From: Pithys albifrons albifrons
Taxonomy: Eukaryota; Chordata; Aves; Passeriformes; Thamnophilidae
Assembly (NCBI RefSeq): GCF_047495875.1
Contig: NC_092464.1
Span: 3,692,737-3,756,736 of the forward strand
DNA: 64,000 nt
Direction of reading: 5' to 3'
Shown here: positions 11,919 through 23,434 of the stretch, in pieces
How the letters are laid out: every line of letters starts with the position of its first letter
Numbering within the stretch: position 1 is the stretch's first letter
Position numbers and translations under genes: made by a program
Notes under the pieces: model-generated
Database searches by the model: none
Told to the model about the DNA's origin: nothing
Seen by the model: only the letters and a program-made list of their open reading frames with translations

Positions 11919-13943
11919 CTGGGGAACAGAGAAAAACAGGTGGTAGGTCACACACAAGTTGTGTCTGCAAAGGTGTGGGGAGCCAAACACCTCAGTGCAG
12001 GCACCTTTTGGCACTGAAATATTTCATTTAAACATGTAGTTCTCAGCTACTCCACTCACTGAAATTCAGCAGTGGTGGGGTCTGGGATCTTCCAGAAATC
12101 AGCATGGAATGGAGAGCAGATCAGGCAAATCAGAGCTCAGAGAGCAACGCCTTTTATAAGATCAAAAAGGCAAAACTGCCTAATCAAATATCCCTCTCCC
12201 TTGTCCTTATTTAAAGCAGGCATTAAAACACCTGATGTGAATATGTGAGATGTTGTTCCCTTCCCTCTCTGCTTCCCCCAACCTTCTGTCCTCAGCTCTC
12301 TGTGGATGTTGGTGCAGGTGGGACACCCCAATCTATGCAAGTTTGGAATGCAGGGAGGAAACACAGGGCTTGGTGAAAATCAGGCATTTCTGAAGATTTT
12401 CTGCATAGAATAAACACTTTCTGGAGAAAGAAAGAAAGAAAAATGGCACATCCTCTCTACAGAGTTACAGTCACTCTGATTTTGCCCTTTTATTTCTCAA
12501 AAGGCATTAATAACACCCCACCCAGGCTGCACTGTTGAATAATGTAACATTAACACTGAAGCCAAAAGGAGTTGGGAGACCTGAATTAAATAATTAAAGA
12601 AAAAAAGAATTCAGACATTATTTTGCCTAAATATGCTGCCTATTTTAGAATTCCTGGTAGAAATTTGAAAAAAAAAAAAAACCCAGCATTTAAATTTCCA
12701 ACAGAGAGACTCTTCAATTGCTGCCTGGGTCACACAGATGGGTTGTCAACACACCTCCCTTCTCCCAGCACCTCTGCTCTCAGATATTTGCCATGCCCTG
12801 AATTGCAGCACTTGCCCCAGTGTGGCTAAAATGCTGCTGTTCAGGTCAACAGCCCAAGAGAAGAAGTTGGGATGTGAAGAAGAAAGAGTTGAGAAAACAC
12901 CTCTCGGGTGGGAGCAAAAGCAGCTGGGAAACCACCATCAAACTGCACCACTTGGGAATTCCATCCTGATCCCAAATTCCTCCTTTAAATCCTCTTTTAC
13001 CCCCTGAGCTAAGGGCTGGTGGCACCGGCAGCCTGGGCTGTCTCAGATGAGTAAGGAGAGCACACAAAAAGGCTTTGAAGCTGAAAAAGAACCCTCAGCT
13101 CGCTTTCAAAGTGATTTCTGAAGAAATCACTCCCTTTTTTTCCTCTCCCTTCCTTCCTGAACAAGCTGAACTTTTCAAACTAAGTTCTCAGGTGAGTTTA
13201 TCAGAGCTTGAAGAATGGAATGACTGATGGTATCCTCTCTGTGCATGCTCTGCTGAAGAGTTCATTAAAATTCAGTTTTCAGGTTCCTCAGCTCAGGTGC
13301 AAAGCTCAGTTTCCACAGCCTCACAATTATCTGCCACCAAACACCCAGCAGCTCCAAAAGGATTAAGATATTAAAGATTCAGGCCATGGAAAATGGATGA
13401 TTTCATGACAGGATATTTCCTGCTCTACAATCTTTTCCTCCAGGAACCTCAATAAATTCTAGTGAGCCCATTACCTCAGGACAGGTTATAATGCAAAATA
13501 AAATACAAGGTGATAGTATCAGATGGCTTTTTAAATGTCCTGAATTGTGCACTTGGAGAGATTTTGTGATCTGTATCTTCTTCCTGTGTTGACATTTTCC
13601 CCCACCACCTGCAGTGTGTGAAGAAAGCTTTGAGGTGTTCACTTCTGTAAGAAAACCTTTCTTTGATTAAAAGAAACTGAAGATATGCAAGACTGGCCTT
13701 GCAAGACACATAAAAGTGTGTCTTTAAAAATTATTGCTTCTGTAAAGACATCTTTTATCTGCCTATTAGCTCTTACAACATCAATTCTTCCTTGTTGCTG
13801 CCCCAGATGTGCTGAAAATGTTTCTGCAGCTCCCTGGAATGGTTCAGGTTTTAAAGGTGAGGTTCATATTCTTAAATTGGGGCATCTAAAAGTCAGGTGT
13901 GTAAACCTCAAGCAGTCAATGGAAACCAGAGCTCTGGCTGGGC
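11919..13943. other. Single-copy intronic sequence
   Basis: No transposon or exon was recognised. It includes a short GAAA run near 12425-12441 and a poly(A) run near 12667-12681. Confidence 0.45.
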
Positions 13944-14435
13944 CACAGAATCACAGAATCCTAGAATGGTTTGGGTTGGAAGGGATCTTAAAGAGGATCC
14001 AGTTCCACCCCCTGCCATGGGCAGGGACACCTTCCATCAGCCCAGGTTGCTCCAAGCCCCGTCCAATCTGGTCTTGGACACTTCCAGGGATGGGGCAGCC
14101 ACAGCTTCTCTGGGCAATCTGTGCCAGGGCCTGCCCACCCTTCCAGGGAAGAATTTCCTCCTAATATCTAACCCAAATCTCTCTTCTTTTAGTTTCAAAC
14201 CATTCTCCATTATCCCAGCACTGTCTCTCCATGCAGAAAGTTACTTTCCATCTTTTTTATAAGCTCTCTCTAAGTACCAGAAGGCCACAATGAGGTGTCA
14301 CCTGGAGCTTTCCCTTCTCCAGGTGAACACACCCAGCTCTCCCTGCTCTGTCTCCAGAGCAGAGGGGCAGCCCTTGGAGCATCTCCGTGGCCTCCTCTGG
14401 GCCAGTTCTAACAGTTCTATGTCTTTCTTGTGCTG
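13944..14435 (-). mobile_element. CR1 fragment (older subfamily)
   Basis: CACAGAATCACAGAATCC starts an inverted 3' end of the 'CCATGGGCAGGGACACCTTCC' subfamily. It continues through GGACACTTCCAGGGATGGGG, the AAGAATTTCCTCCTAATATC block and the TCTTTCTTGTGCTG block. It lies head-to-head beside the young plus-strand copy. Confidence 0.88.
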
Positions 14436-14469
14436 ACTACCTGAAGTTCAGTAACAAGAGTAACTCACA

Positions 14470-14945
14470 GATCTTGAGGGGCTGGAGCGGGGCCAGAGAA
14501 GAGCAACGAGGCTGGAGAAGGGACTGGAGCACAAGTGCTGTGGGGAGAGGCTGAGGGAGCTGGGGGTGTTTAGCCTGGAGAAGAGGAGGCTCAGAGGTGA
14601 CCTCAGCACTGTCTGGAACTGCCTGAAGGGAAGTTCTGGCCAGGTGGGGGTTGGTCTCTTCTCCCAGGCACTCAGCAATAGGACAAGGGGGCACGATGGG
14701 CTCAAGCTCTGCCAGGGGAAATTGAAGTTGGAGAGCAGAAAAAAATTCTTTGCAGAGTGCTCAGGCATTGGAATGGGCTGCCCAGAGAGGGGGTGGATTC
14801 CCCATCCCTGGAGGTTTTTCAACTGAGCTTGGCCGTGGCACTGAGTGCCATGATCTGGTAAAGGGACTAGAGCTGGACCAAGGGTTGGACTTGATGATCT
14901 CGGAGGTCTTTTCCAATCCAATCAATTCTATGATTGTATGATTCT
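14470..14945 (+). mobile_element. CR1 LINE, 5'-truncated, young group
   Basis: Starts GATCTTGAGGGGCTGGAGCG. The ORF2 tail is conserved ([40 protein letters not shown]) until a small deletion after AAAAATTCTTTGCAGAG, which removes part of the FAERVLRHW region and shifts the frame. It ends TCTATGATTGTATGATT. Confidence 0.94.
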
Positions 14946-15721
14946 TTGGAGATGTTCCCTTCTCTCCAAGGAGCAGAAGAGGGTCTGCATGAACAACTAG
15001 AGCTAAAGGAATTAGAACAATCAAAGATTGATATCTACACGATGCTTTTCATTTGCATTCCAACACTTGCCCCTTGCCCTGTAATCGTCCCACCACAACA
15101 TCAGGTAAAACTTTGTGCCCTCCATCCAACCCACGACACAGACAATCTTTATCAAAAGGCTTCCAGAAAATGATTTTCTTCCTCCCAAAATGACAGACCA
15201 ACTGCTGGGATTGAGGGGTTGATGGGCAATATTCAGCCATGCCATGGGACAGAAAAACTATCTGAGGGCAGAAACAGCTGCAATGTCACTTGGAAAAAGG
15301 AAATCCCTCTCTTCCTGGGGGCATCAGTTGGTCTTCATGGATGCAACAAACAAGACAAATTGTTTTGCTGATCACATGAAGTTTGGTGATTGGTAAGTGC
15401 TTCTCCATTGATTTTAAGTGTTGTCTTCTCCCTTGCACTTGGGATCTGCAGGAAGGATGCAAAGATATTTATCAATCCTTACCCAGAGAAAATGAGCCAC
15501 CAATACACCTACCCTGCAACTCCATTTCTATCCAAAAAACTGCTCTGCTCACTGTTTTCTTATCAAAAAACAAGGAATACCCACTGCCAAGGGCTGTGCT
15601 CTGCCTTGGAAAGGATCACAGGTGAGTCTGGGAAAGCAGCATAAAAATGTGTGTGACTTTTCCAAGAGAGGAGCACTTACCACATGTCTGGGTATTCAGG
15701 TACACTCTGTAAACCCTTGCC

Positions 15722-15758
<37 letters not shown>

Positions 15759-16647
15759 ATAAAGAGTCTTTTCCTTTTTAATTATTTTAACTGTGTCTTC
15801 CAGACACCCAGCTTTGCCCTGCTCTTCCCTGGTAGGTTGTGAAGTGCTCTCTGGAGCCAAATATCTTCTTCTGGAGGGCTGCAAGGAGAAATCCTCCATG
15901 CCCCTATAGAAGCTGCCTTTTAACCTTCCTTCAGATAAGCAGATCAATCTGATCATCCCTGCTCTGTGAGCCTTGCAATTGCTGCAATAACCACTGGCCA
16001 CCTCTCTCCCTCTTGAAGTGGGCTCCTGAAGCTCAAGGGATGGGCTGGAGGCCACATGCAGGAGCTCAGATCTTTATGTCCAGCAGTTCAGCCTTTCCCT
16101 TTGCAAGCCAAATGCTCCAGAATCAAGCCAAGGGCTGCATCAGCCTCACTGGGCTTTGCAGAGCCCTCCTCTGAGGGGGTCTGACTCAGAAGAAGTAGTT
16201 GAAGACCACTGACATAGTCCTGGCTGCAGTGGGTTAGGAACTCCCCCCACAGCTGCAGGAGGTGGTCACCTTTCCCACTGCCTCTACCAAACGTGAGTCA
16301 GAGCTCAGGCCCTCATTTCCTCTCCCTTTTAAAGGTTAATAAACAGAAAACAGGTCAATTCTCTGAGCACAGGCACACAGTGCTTTGCAGAACTGGAGCA
16401 TAAAACCCATTTATTTGAGTCCTATCTCCACTTCCAGCAAATACACAGCCAGAGCTTATCTAGAGAGCAGCAGAGACCAACTTTGCCTCATGAATAAACA
16501 CGACTTCCAGAGCTTTGGCAGGGCTCTGAGGTGGGACTAGGCTTGGCTGAGGAAAGCAGTGAATGGCAGTAGGCTGGTGCCAGACACTCTCTGAGCCCAG
16601 GTGAATTCCCAGGTCAGGAAAAAACACCTTCAGCACATCTCTCTTTC
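14946..16647. other. Single-copy sequence with a (TA)n run
   Basis: No gene was recognised. A TA dinucleotide run lies at 15724-15756. Confidence 0.45.
15724..15756. repeat. (TA)n microsatellite
   Basis: About 16 uninterrupted TA dinucleotides. Confidence 0.95.
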
Positions 16648-16760
16648 ACAGAACCATTAAGGTTGGAAAAGACCTTCAAGAACATCAAGCCCAACTTCCG
16701 AGCGAGTACCACCCACTAAAAACTCACCCCAAATTCTCCCTAATGAATCTCTGGTCTCTT
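16648..16760 (-). mobile_element. CR1 3' fragment (diverged)
   Basis: CACAGAACCATTAAGGTTGG, then AAAAGACCTTCAAGAACATC. This is an inverted CR1 3' end that fades after the CACCCACTAAAAAC segment. Confidence 0.7.
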
Positions 16761-18019
16761 CTAAATGACATTTCCACACAAGACTGTTTGCTCTTTGAAT
16801 CCATGGTGAGATGCAAAGATACCCTTTTGCTGCCTGGGCTATCTCAGGATCTTTGTGTGGCTCTCCCTGTCCCCAGGAGATAACGGCGAGGCAGAGGAGC
16901 AGCTCAGTGAAGACAAGCTGAGCTATCACTGGGCACCATCACAGGCTGCTGGGCTGCAATGGAAACTCATCTTCACTCCAATTTGACATCAGCAGCCACT
17001 TTCCAAGCTCTCAGGTGCTGGGGCTGTAAATAGCTGTGGGGTGACATTTATTCCCCCACTGACAAGCTCAGGCAGAGGCACAGCCTCTCACCCAGTTTGG
17101 TCTCATTACACCCATCTCATTACAGCCAATTATCAATCTTCCTGTCCCAGCTGAGCACTCAGTTTTTGCCTGAGTGAAGAAAACAGACCCCAAAAGATGG
17201 TTCCTGCAGCAATCTACTAACTCCAGACAGGCAGCTTGAATTTAATCCCAGCAGAGGTGAGGAAACCCATCACATCAGCAACTGTCCCAAACTCCAACCA
17301 GCAGAGACCTCCCAAATCAGGGATAATCTTCTTTTTAAATCCTAAAAGTTGTATGCAATAATAAAAAATTACCTTCATTGCATTCTTTATCTTTCATAAA
17401 TCTTTTAAATCAGAAGCAATTTGAGTTTGCTTCTGAACCCATGGAAAACTTTAAAACTCACCACCTCCTGGGCCAAGGACTTGCACAGTTTAAGTGTCCA
17501 CTGACAGAAAAAAATCCATCCTTTTCTGAATTCACTTTGAACCTGCTCATTGCAGGTTTCACTAAGAACTGCCTAGTTCTTTTACAAAGACAGAAATACT
17601 CACAGTTAAACCACAAAATCCCCTTCCTGGGGAGCAAAACCATAAAGTTCTCTTTAATATCCCTCCTCAGGCATCTCTTTTTCAAGCTGAAGTGTCCTGG
17701 CCTTTTTAGTAGCTCCTGGCATGGAAACAGCTCCCTATCATTTCTCCCTTGTCTCTTTTGTGGTTTTAATTCTTCCCCATCCTGCCCTGGATTTGCACAA
17801 TGGGGGTTTACCTTATTTTCCTCTGACAGGTTGGGTTTGCCCTGGCTTAGTTTGGCTCCAAGGGTTACTAAATGTATCTTCCCACCCTTTCCTGCAAAAT
17901 TCACTGTATTCCCTGCTCCCCTCAGCCCCACTCATGGTCAAGCATCCTGTGGGCTTCTCTCATCACCTTTTGGTTTTTATCATCCCTTCTCCAAATGTTC
18001 AGCAACAGAGACCACTGTG

Positions 18020-18690
18020 TGGGTGTGACCAAAGCTGTGCATTCTCCACCCTCTAAATCATTTCTCATCGATAAAGCATTTGCAGCAGCTGCCCAGGGCA
18101 CACCTGACCCCTCAGGCTGGGAGCTGGCTGGGAAAGACACCTGTGAGAGGAGCTGGGAGAACTTCCCTCCAGGGAGTCCTTGGCACCTCCACACCCACCT
18201 GAGGGCTCAGCTCTGCTCATGGGCCGGCAACGATTCCAAAATCCCCCCTGACTCCCAGAGTCAGGTCAGCCAATGTGGAACTCCCTGCCCTGGGGGAGGT
18301 ACTGGGGGCTCCCACCTGAGCCAGAGGGTATATAATCTTGAAGGTCTGGGACTTCTGGAACCACTCATCAGATCCAGAGGAGGAGCAGAACCTCAACAGG
18401 AGGAGCCCACCACTCTCGATCAGAGTGTGACCATCACCTGCACCAACAGGTTTTCACTTCCTTTTATTTTGGACTCAGAGGAACCACGTGGGGCTCAGCA
18501 CAGGGGCCAACAAACACCATTCTATTCGTGCCCAGGGTGCTGGGTTATACTACTGGGTTTTGTGGGTTAAAAGTGATTTCTCTTTGTGTCACTGCATTTA
18601 TTGTAATATTTTTATTAAATTGTAACTCTGACTTATGCTCTCTCCTGAGCTGGGTTCATTTCTCCTGCAGGTTTACCTTTAAACCAGCAC
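18020..18690 (+). mobile_element. Candidate solo LTR of an endogenous retrovirus
   Basis: Seen: a CCAAT at about 18267, TATATAAT at about 18330 and a purine-rich leader with GGAGGAGCAGAACCTC. Further on are TGTAATATTTTTATTAAATTG near 18601-18621, the segment ATGCTCTCTCCTGAGCTGGG, TTTCTCCTGCAGG, and an end near AAACCAGCACA (about 18688). Family knowledge: avian ERV LTRs commonly order a TATA box, an R region and a TTATTAAA-type poly(A) zone before a U5 ending in CA. No internal viral gene, primer-binding site or target-site duplication was identified, and the left edge is a guess. It could equally be an unrelated promoter-like single-copy region. Confidence 0.38.
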
Positions 18691-20167
18691 ATCAAAGCAA
18701 ACCCACCCCCTCAGATCTCCCCTTTCAACTTTGCATGACTTTGCATTTCATTTGGGTATTTTTTGCCTTCCTTGCTGCCTGCCCTGCCCCCAGCACTGTG
18801 GGCAGGATGTGACAAGGAAACCACCGAGCTGGAGGAAAACCACAGCCCTGCCTGGGCATCCAAACCCTGGCACGGTGGCATTTCCTGCCCACCACTTCTG
18901 GTGGTGCTCTGAGGCTCCTTCAGGGGTCCCTCAGGGAAGGATTTGTAGTTCCCCTTCAGCAGAACTTGGGCTATCACAGGAAGCAAGAAGGGCCCCCAGA
19001 CTGAGGGCAGAGTTTGCCTCGGGCTTGAATTTAATCAAGTCCATCAAGCTGGACTTGATGATCTCCAAGGTCTTTTCCAGCCTTAATGATTTTATACCAA
19101 GAACACCATTACTTGCTATAAAAACTGGTTTGCAGTGACCTGCAGTAGAAGCTGTCCAAGCACTCAACAAGAAGCACCAAAAGGTAACTTTCTTCCTAAA
19201 TGTTTGCAGAAATTTGACTCAAAGGCACACGAAGGAAACCTCACCTTAAGCCTCCAGACTGAGTCATTCCACTCAGCATGAAAGAAATCACCAGAGACTA
19301 TTTTTGGAGGATTATTTTAAGCATGAAAATCCTTTGAGTTTTTCCATCATCAACATCTACCAGTAAACAAGTTTAAGAAAAAAAAAGTTTGTAATCCTTC
19401 AGAGTTTCTTTAACCAAAAAAGTAAATAAACACTTGACTTTTTTTTCATCCCTCCAGAGTACTTTTTGTAAATCAATTTTGTGAGCTGAGCCCTTCTCCT
19501 TAAGTCCAGAACATGTAAACTGAAATGAAAGAGCCAAGATTTAGGATGAAGATTTACAAAGTGGGTTGCCAAAAACATAACTTAGCCCCTTTGCCAGCCT
19601 CTAAACAAGAGAGAGATCTCTAATGCTCTGACACAGAACATGCTTAGAGGATTATTCCAGAGCTCCCTCACTCCTGGCTGAAATCCATCTGCTCTTCCAG
19701 GATTGGTAGAGAACTGGACCTACAAAGAACCAGACTGTGAATTTTGGTAGCTGCTCTTCCTATGTGATTTTTTGCCCCATATTGGCATTTCCAGACAGAA
19801 TTCACAGTGAAGATGACCTGGCTCAACCTCCAGGAATACTTTTTCCAGCATAATTTACGGTGTATGCAACTTCTCCCAGTGTCCTTATCCTGGATAAAAA
19901 GGGTGGATTCCATTGTGACAGTGCTGTGATAGAGTCAACATTAAAAGAAAAAAAAAAAAAGATGAGGAAGGAGATATTTTTTTTAAACCAGAAATCTAAT
20001 GGGATGTGAGGGGACAGAAACAAAACCTCTGCCCAGATTGATCTAATCTGAGCCATAATCCAGAGCTTTGCCAATGTTTTCAGTTTGCTTTACCAATGGC
20101 ACATTCTCCTTATTTTCACAACCTTTGCATTAACTGAGGTTCTGTGCATGAATATGTGCCGGGCTCT
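18691..20167. other. Mostly single-copy sequence
   Basis: Apart from a CR1 stub at 19046-19097, nothing was recognised. Poly(A) runs lie near 19378 and 19948. Confidence 0.4.
19046..19097 (+). mobile_element. CR1 3'-end stub
   Basis: GGACTTGATGATCTCCAAGG, TCTTTTCCAGCCTTAATGAT and TTTATA form the last ~50 nt of a CR1 in plus orientation, without well-kept octamers. Confidence 0.75.
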
Positions 20168-20938
20168 GTGCTGGGTCCTGCCCTTTGGCCACCCCAACCC
20201 CCTGCAGCGCTCCAGGATGGGCACAGAGTGGCTGGAGAGCAGCCAGGCAGAGGGACCTGGGGGGACTGAGGGACAGGAAGCTCAACAGGAGCCAACAGTG
20301 TGCCCAGGTGGCCAAGAAGGCCAAGGGGATCCTGGCCTGGATCCAAACTAGCGTGGCCAGCAGGCCCAGGGCAGTGACCCTTCCCCTGGGCTCTGCCTTG
20401 GGGAGGCCACACCTTGAGTGTTGTGTTCAGTTCTGGGCCCCTCAGTTGAGGAAAGAGATTGAGAGGCTGGAGCGGGTCCAGAGAAGAGCAACAAGGCTGG
20501 AGAAGGGACTGGAGCACAAGTGCTGTGGGGAGAGGCTGAGGGAGCTGGGGGTGTTCAGCCTGGAGAAGAGGAGGCTCAGAGGTGACCTCAGCACTGTCTG
20601 GAACTGCCTGAAGGGAAGTTCTGGCCAGGTGGGGGTTGGTCTCTTCTCCCAGGCACTCAGCAATAGGACAAGGGGGCACGATGGGCTCAAGCTCTGCCAG
20701 GGGAAATTGAAGTTGGAGATGAGAAAAAACTTCTTTTCAGAGAGAGTGCTCAGGCATTGGAATGGGCTGCCCAGAGAGGGGGTGGATTCCCCATCCCTGG
20801 AGGTTTTTCAGCTGAGCTTGGCCGTGGCACTGAGTGCCATGATCTGGTAAAGGGACTGGAGTTGGACCAAGGGTTGGACTCGATGATCTCGGAGGTCTTT
20901 TCCAACCCAATCGATTCCGTGATTCTGTGATTCTATGG
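20168..20938 (+). mobile_element. CR1 LINE, 5'-truncated (771 nt), young group
   Basis: It starts GTGCTGGGTCCTGCCC, just downstream of the RT catalytic region, and continues in one frame from about 20185 to the stop near 20850. Motifs include [56 protein letters not shown] and [17 protein letters not shown]. The 3' UTR ends GATTCCGTGATTCTGTGATTCTATGG, three CR1 octamers. The first ~40 residues are in a different frame from the canonical CR1 reading. The long open frame is a relic, not a host gene. Confidence 0.96.
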
Positions 20939-22437
20939 TTACCCTGTGCTAAAAGCAAAGAAACCAGAAAGTCTGCTGGCATTTGAAACTGTGCCCTATT
21001 TTCCAAACCAAAATGCCTTTTCCAACACAGGTTTTATGTGCTCTAAGTGGCTGTTAATTCTGACAAGCCATGAGACAGCTGTTCCTTAATCAAACACACA
21101 CTGCTGCTCCTTAGAAACCTTCCAACCAGGACAAGTCAGCACCAGGCAAAGCCACAGCAAAGCCTCCACCCCTGTACTGTTTCAAGGCAGAAAAGAGATG
21201 TTTTAACATTTCATTGCAGGATTCTCTCTGTAGAAAGGTGAGTTCAAAGCAAAAATCAGCTCTTAGCTCTACAGGGAAGAATGTGGAGATCTATGTTTGA
21301 ATTTCACCCCATTGTTGGTGTGTGAGCTCCAGGTCACAGGGTGGACTCAGACAGTGACAAGCAACCACTATTGGAATCATTCATTAAGGTCTGAAAAGCC
21401 CTCAAGATCATCCAGTCCAACTGTTGATTCAGCACTGCCGTGTTCACCACTAAAACATCTCTCCAAAACTCTTTTGGGCGTTAGGAGTCCTCACTGGAGA
21501 CCTGAAGCCTCCTGGAGCAACAGGTCACTGAGCAAGGATGGGCAGCCAAGTAACAGCTTTGCAGGGAAAACATCTTTGGGTATTACTTCCTCAGAAAGAG
21601 ATGGATGGACTGGAAGAACAGCCATCAGCTTTGGACTGGATCAAAGCAGCCAACCCCACAGTTTGGGGGCTGCTCACAGCTGAGGGTTGAAGTTGGGTTT
21701 GCCACCATGACAACATGTGCTTTCTTCTCCTGCTTCAGAGGGCAGCTGGCCCAGCAGAGTCAGGGGAAGGTTATCCTCTGGAAAATAAATGGCAGGTGTC
21801 TTTATTTTGAGTTTCCAGGGAGAATGTTCACCCTCTGTAGGAGCTCTGTTGGCTGGGAAGTGTCCCAGAGCAGATGGTTAATGGAGCAAGACCATTTGGA
21901 GGGACCAGGCAGTGGCCTGTCCCAGCTGAGTATCGTGGCCTCTGTACAACAACTGGAAGAAAAAATTCTGTTAAATTAAAGGGAACTGGACTTTGGTCCT
22001 AAATGAGAGTCTGAAGTTTAAGGTCTTGATGTCTCACGGCTGAACTTTATGCTGTTGTAGGAGAGGCCACACCGTCAAGGAACGGAGAGGACTGATGTCA
22101 AATCTGGAAGTTGTCAGTGCTGGTCAGAGCAAGAATGAAACCAAGAGGTCCTTTGTATCACTTAATACAGAGTAACAGGGAAAAAAGTAAATTAAAAATT
22201 AAGAAAAGACAACATAGAAGTCCAACAGGTCCTTGGAGAGATCATCAAGATTAAATGTATTTTAGACTGAGCTAAACTGTTCTCCAGGCTTCATGGAGCA
22301 TGTTGACAAGATCCTCAGGGTTTGATTTAACTGACCAGCAGCAGCCATTGAATCCCAATCCTGATGTTCCAGGGTACAGGAGAGTCTTGGAGAGGCTGAT
22401 GAATGTGGTACAAGAGTTATGAGAGCTCTACACAATT
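20939..22437. other. Mostly single-copy sequence
   Basis: No gene was recognised; it contains the CR1 stub at 21374-21470. Confidence 0.4.
21374..21470 (-). mobile_element. CR1 3' fragment (diverged)
   Basis: GAATCATTCATTAAGGTCTG, AAAAGCCCTCAAGATCATCC and CACTGCCGTGTTCACCACTA match inverted CR1 3'-region words. Confidence 0.72.
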
Positions 22438-22705
22438 CTGAAATGACAGAACCACCAGGTTGGAATAGACCTCTGAGATCACCAAGTCCAACCATCAACC
22501 CAGCACCACCACCATGGTCACCAATACCCCATGTCCTCAAGTGCCACATCCACATGTTTTTTGAACACTTCCAGGATGGTGACTCCACCACTTCCATGAA
22601 AATCCTGTTTCAATGCTTGACAACCCTTTTCCTTGAAGAATTTAGGATTATTTAGTATATATTTAAATTATATATCTAATATTTATCTAATTTAAACCTC
22701 CCCTG
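22438..22705 (-). mobile_element. CR1 fragment with an AT-rich interruption
   Basis: GAAATGACAGAACCACCAGG starts an inverted CR1. It continues through the GCACCACCACCATGGTCACC and CACTTCCAGGATGGTGACTC blocks to AAGAATTTAGG. A short AT-rich tract (about 22648-22690) separates this from TTTAAACCTCCCCTGAGGCA, the continuation of the CR1. The tract is probably a local expansion. Confidence 0.78.
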
Positions 22706-23173
22706 AGGCAGAGATAGAGCAACGACACCTCAAATTATCCCTCAGGGTCCCTCCTGGACACCTTCCATATTTCAAATCCAGTTCAGTGGCCCATTGGAAG
22801 CTCCCTCTGCTACTGAGTTTAACACAGTGGCTTTTCCTTACCAAACCCATCCCTCCCCATGGATGTGAAGGTGTGAGGACACCCATGTGGGCACCTGGGA
22901 GGTCTCAGCCTGGAGAGCTGCTGAGAACAGGATTGTCCTACAAATCCAGCTGCCACATCATCTATCCCAGAAGGTCTTATGCAACAGGAAGGTGAGAATT
23001 CACTTGAACTTTTGCAGGCAAGGAACTATTAATTATTTCTTATCTTGCTGCACTATAAGCAGATGGTGATGAATAAACAGACTCCCAATTTAAACTTCAT
23101 CAACGTTTTTCCAGCTTGGTTTTTAATTTCCATGTTTGTGGCTTCTTCTCCCACCAACATGTTTTGACTTCTT

Positions 23174-23434
23174 CAAGGGGACATGGGCTCAAGCTCTGCC
23201 AGGAGAAATTGAGGTTGGAGATCAGAAAAAAATTCTTTGCAGAGAGAGTGCTCAGGCATTGGAATGGGCTGCCCAGAGAGGGGGTGGATTCCCCATCCCT
23301 GGAGGTTTTTCAGCTGAGCTTGGCCGTGGCACTGAGTGCCATGATCTGGTAAAGGGACTGGAGTTGGACCAAGGGTTGGACTTGATGATCTTGGAGGTCT
23401 TTTCCAACCCAATTGATTCTATGATTCTATGATT
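23174..23434 (+). mobile_element. CR1 LINE 3' end, young group
   Basis: It begins GGGACATGGGCTCAAGCTC and keeps the last ~60 codons of ORF2 ([20 protein letters not shown], then the Ala-Met-Ile-Trp stop). It ends TTGATTCTATGATTCTATGATTGG. The first bases have lost part of the GGGGGCACGA word. Confidence 0.94.

Noticed and set aside
17378..18028. 216-codon plus-strand open frame
   Set aside because: No recognisable domain, no splice sites at sensible places, Phe/Ser/Leu-rich as expected of chance frames; lies antisense in the receptor intron.
20185..20850. 221-codon open frame that looks like a protein gene
   Set aside because: It matches the CR1 ORF2 C-terminal segment repeated in a dozen copies here and ends in a CR1 3' UTR; it is a LINE relic, not a host gene.
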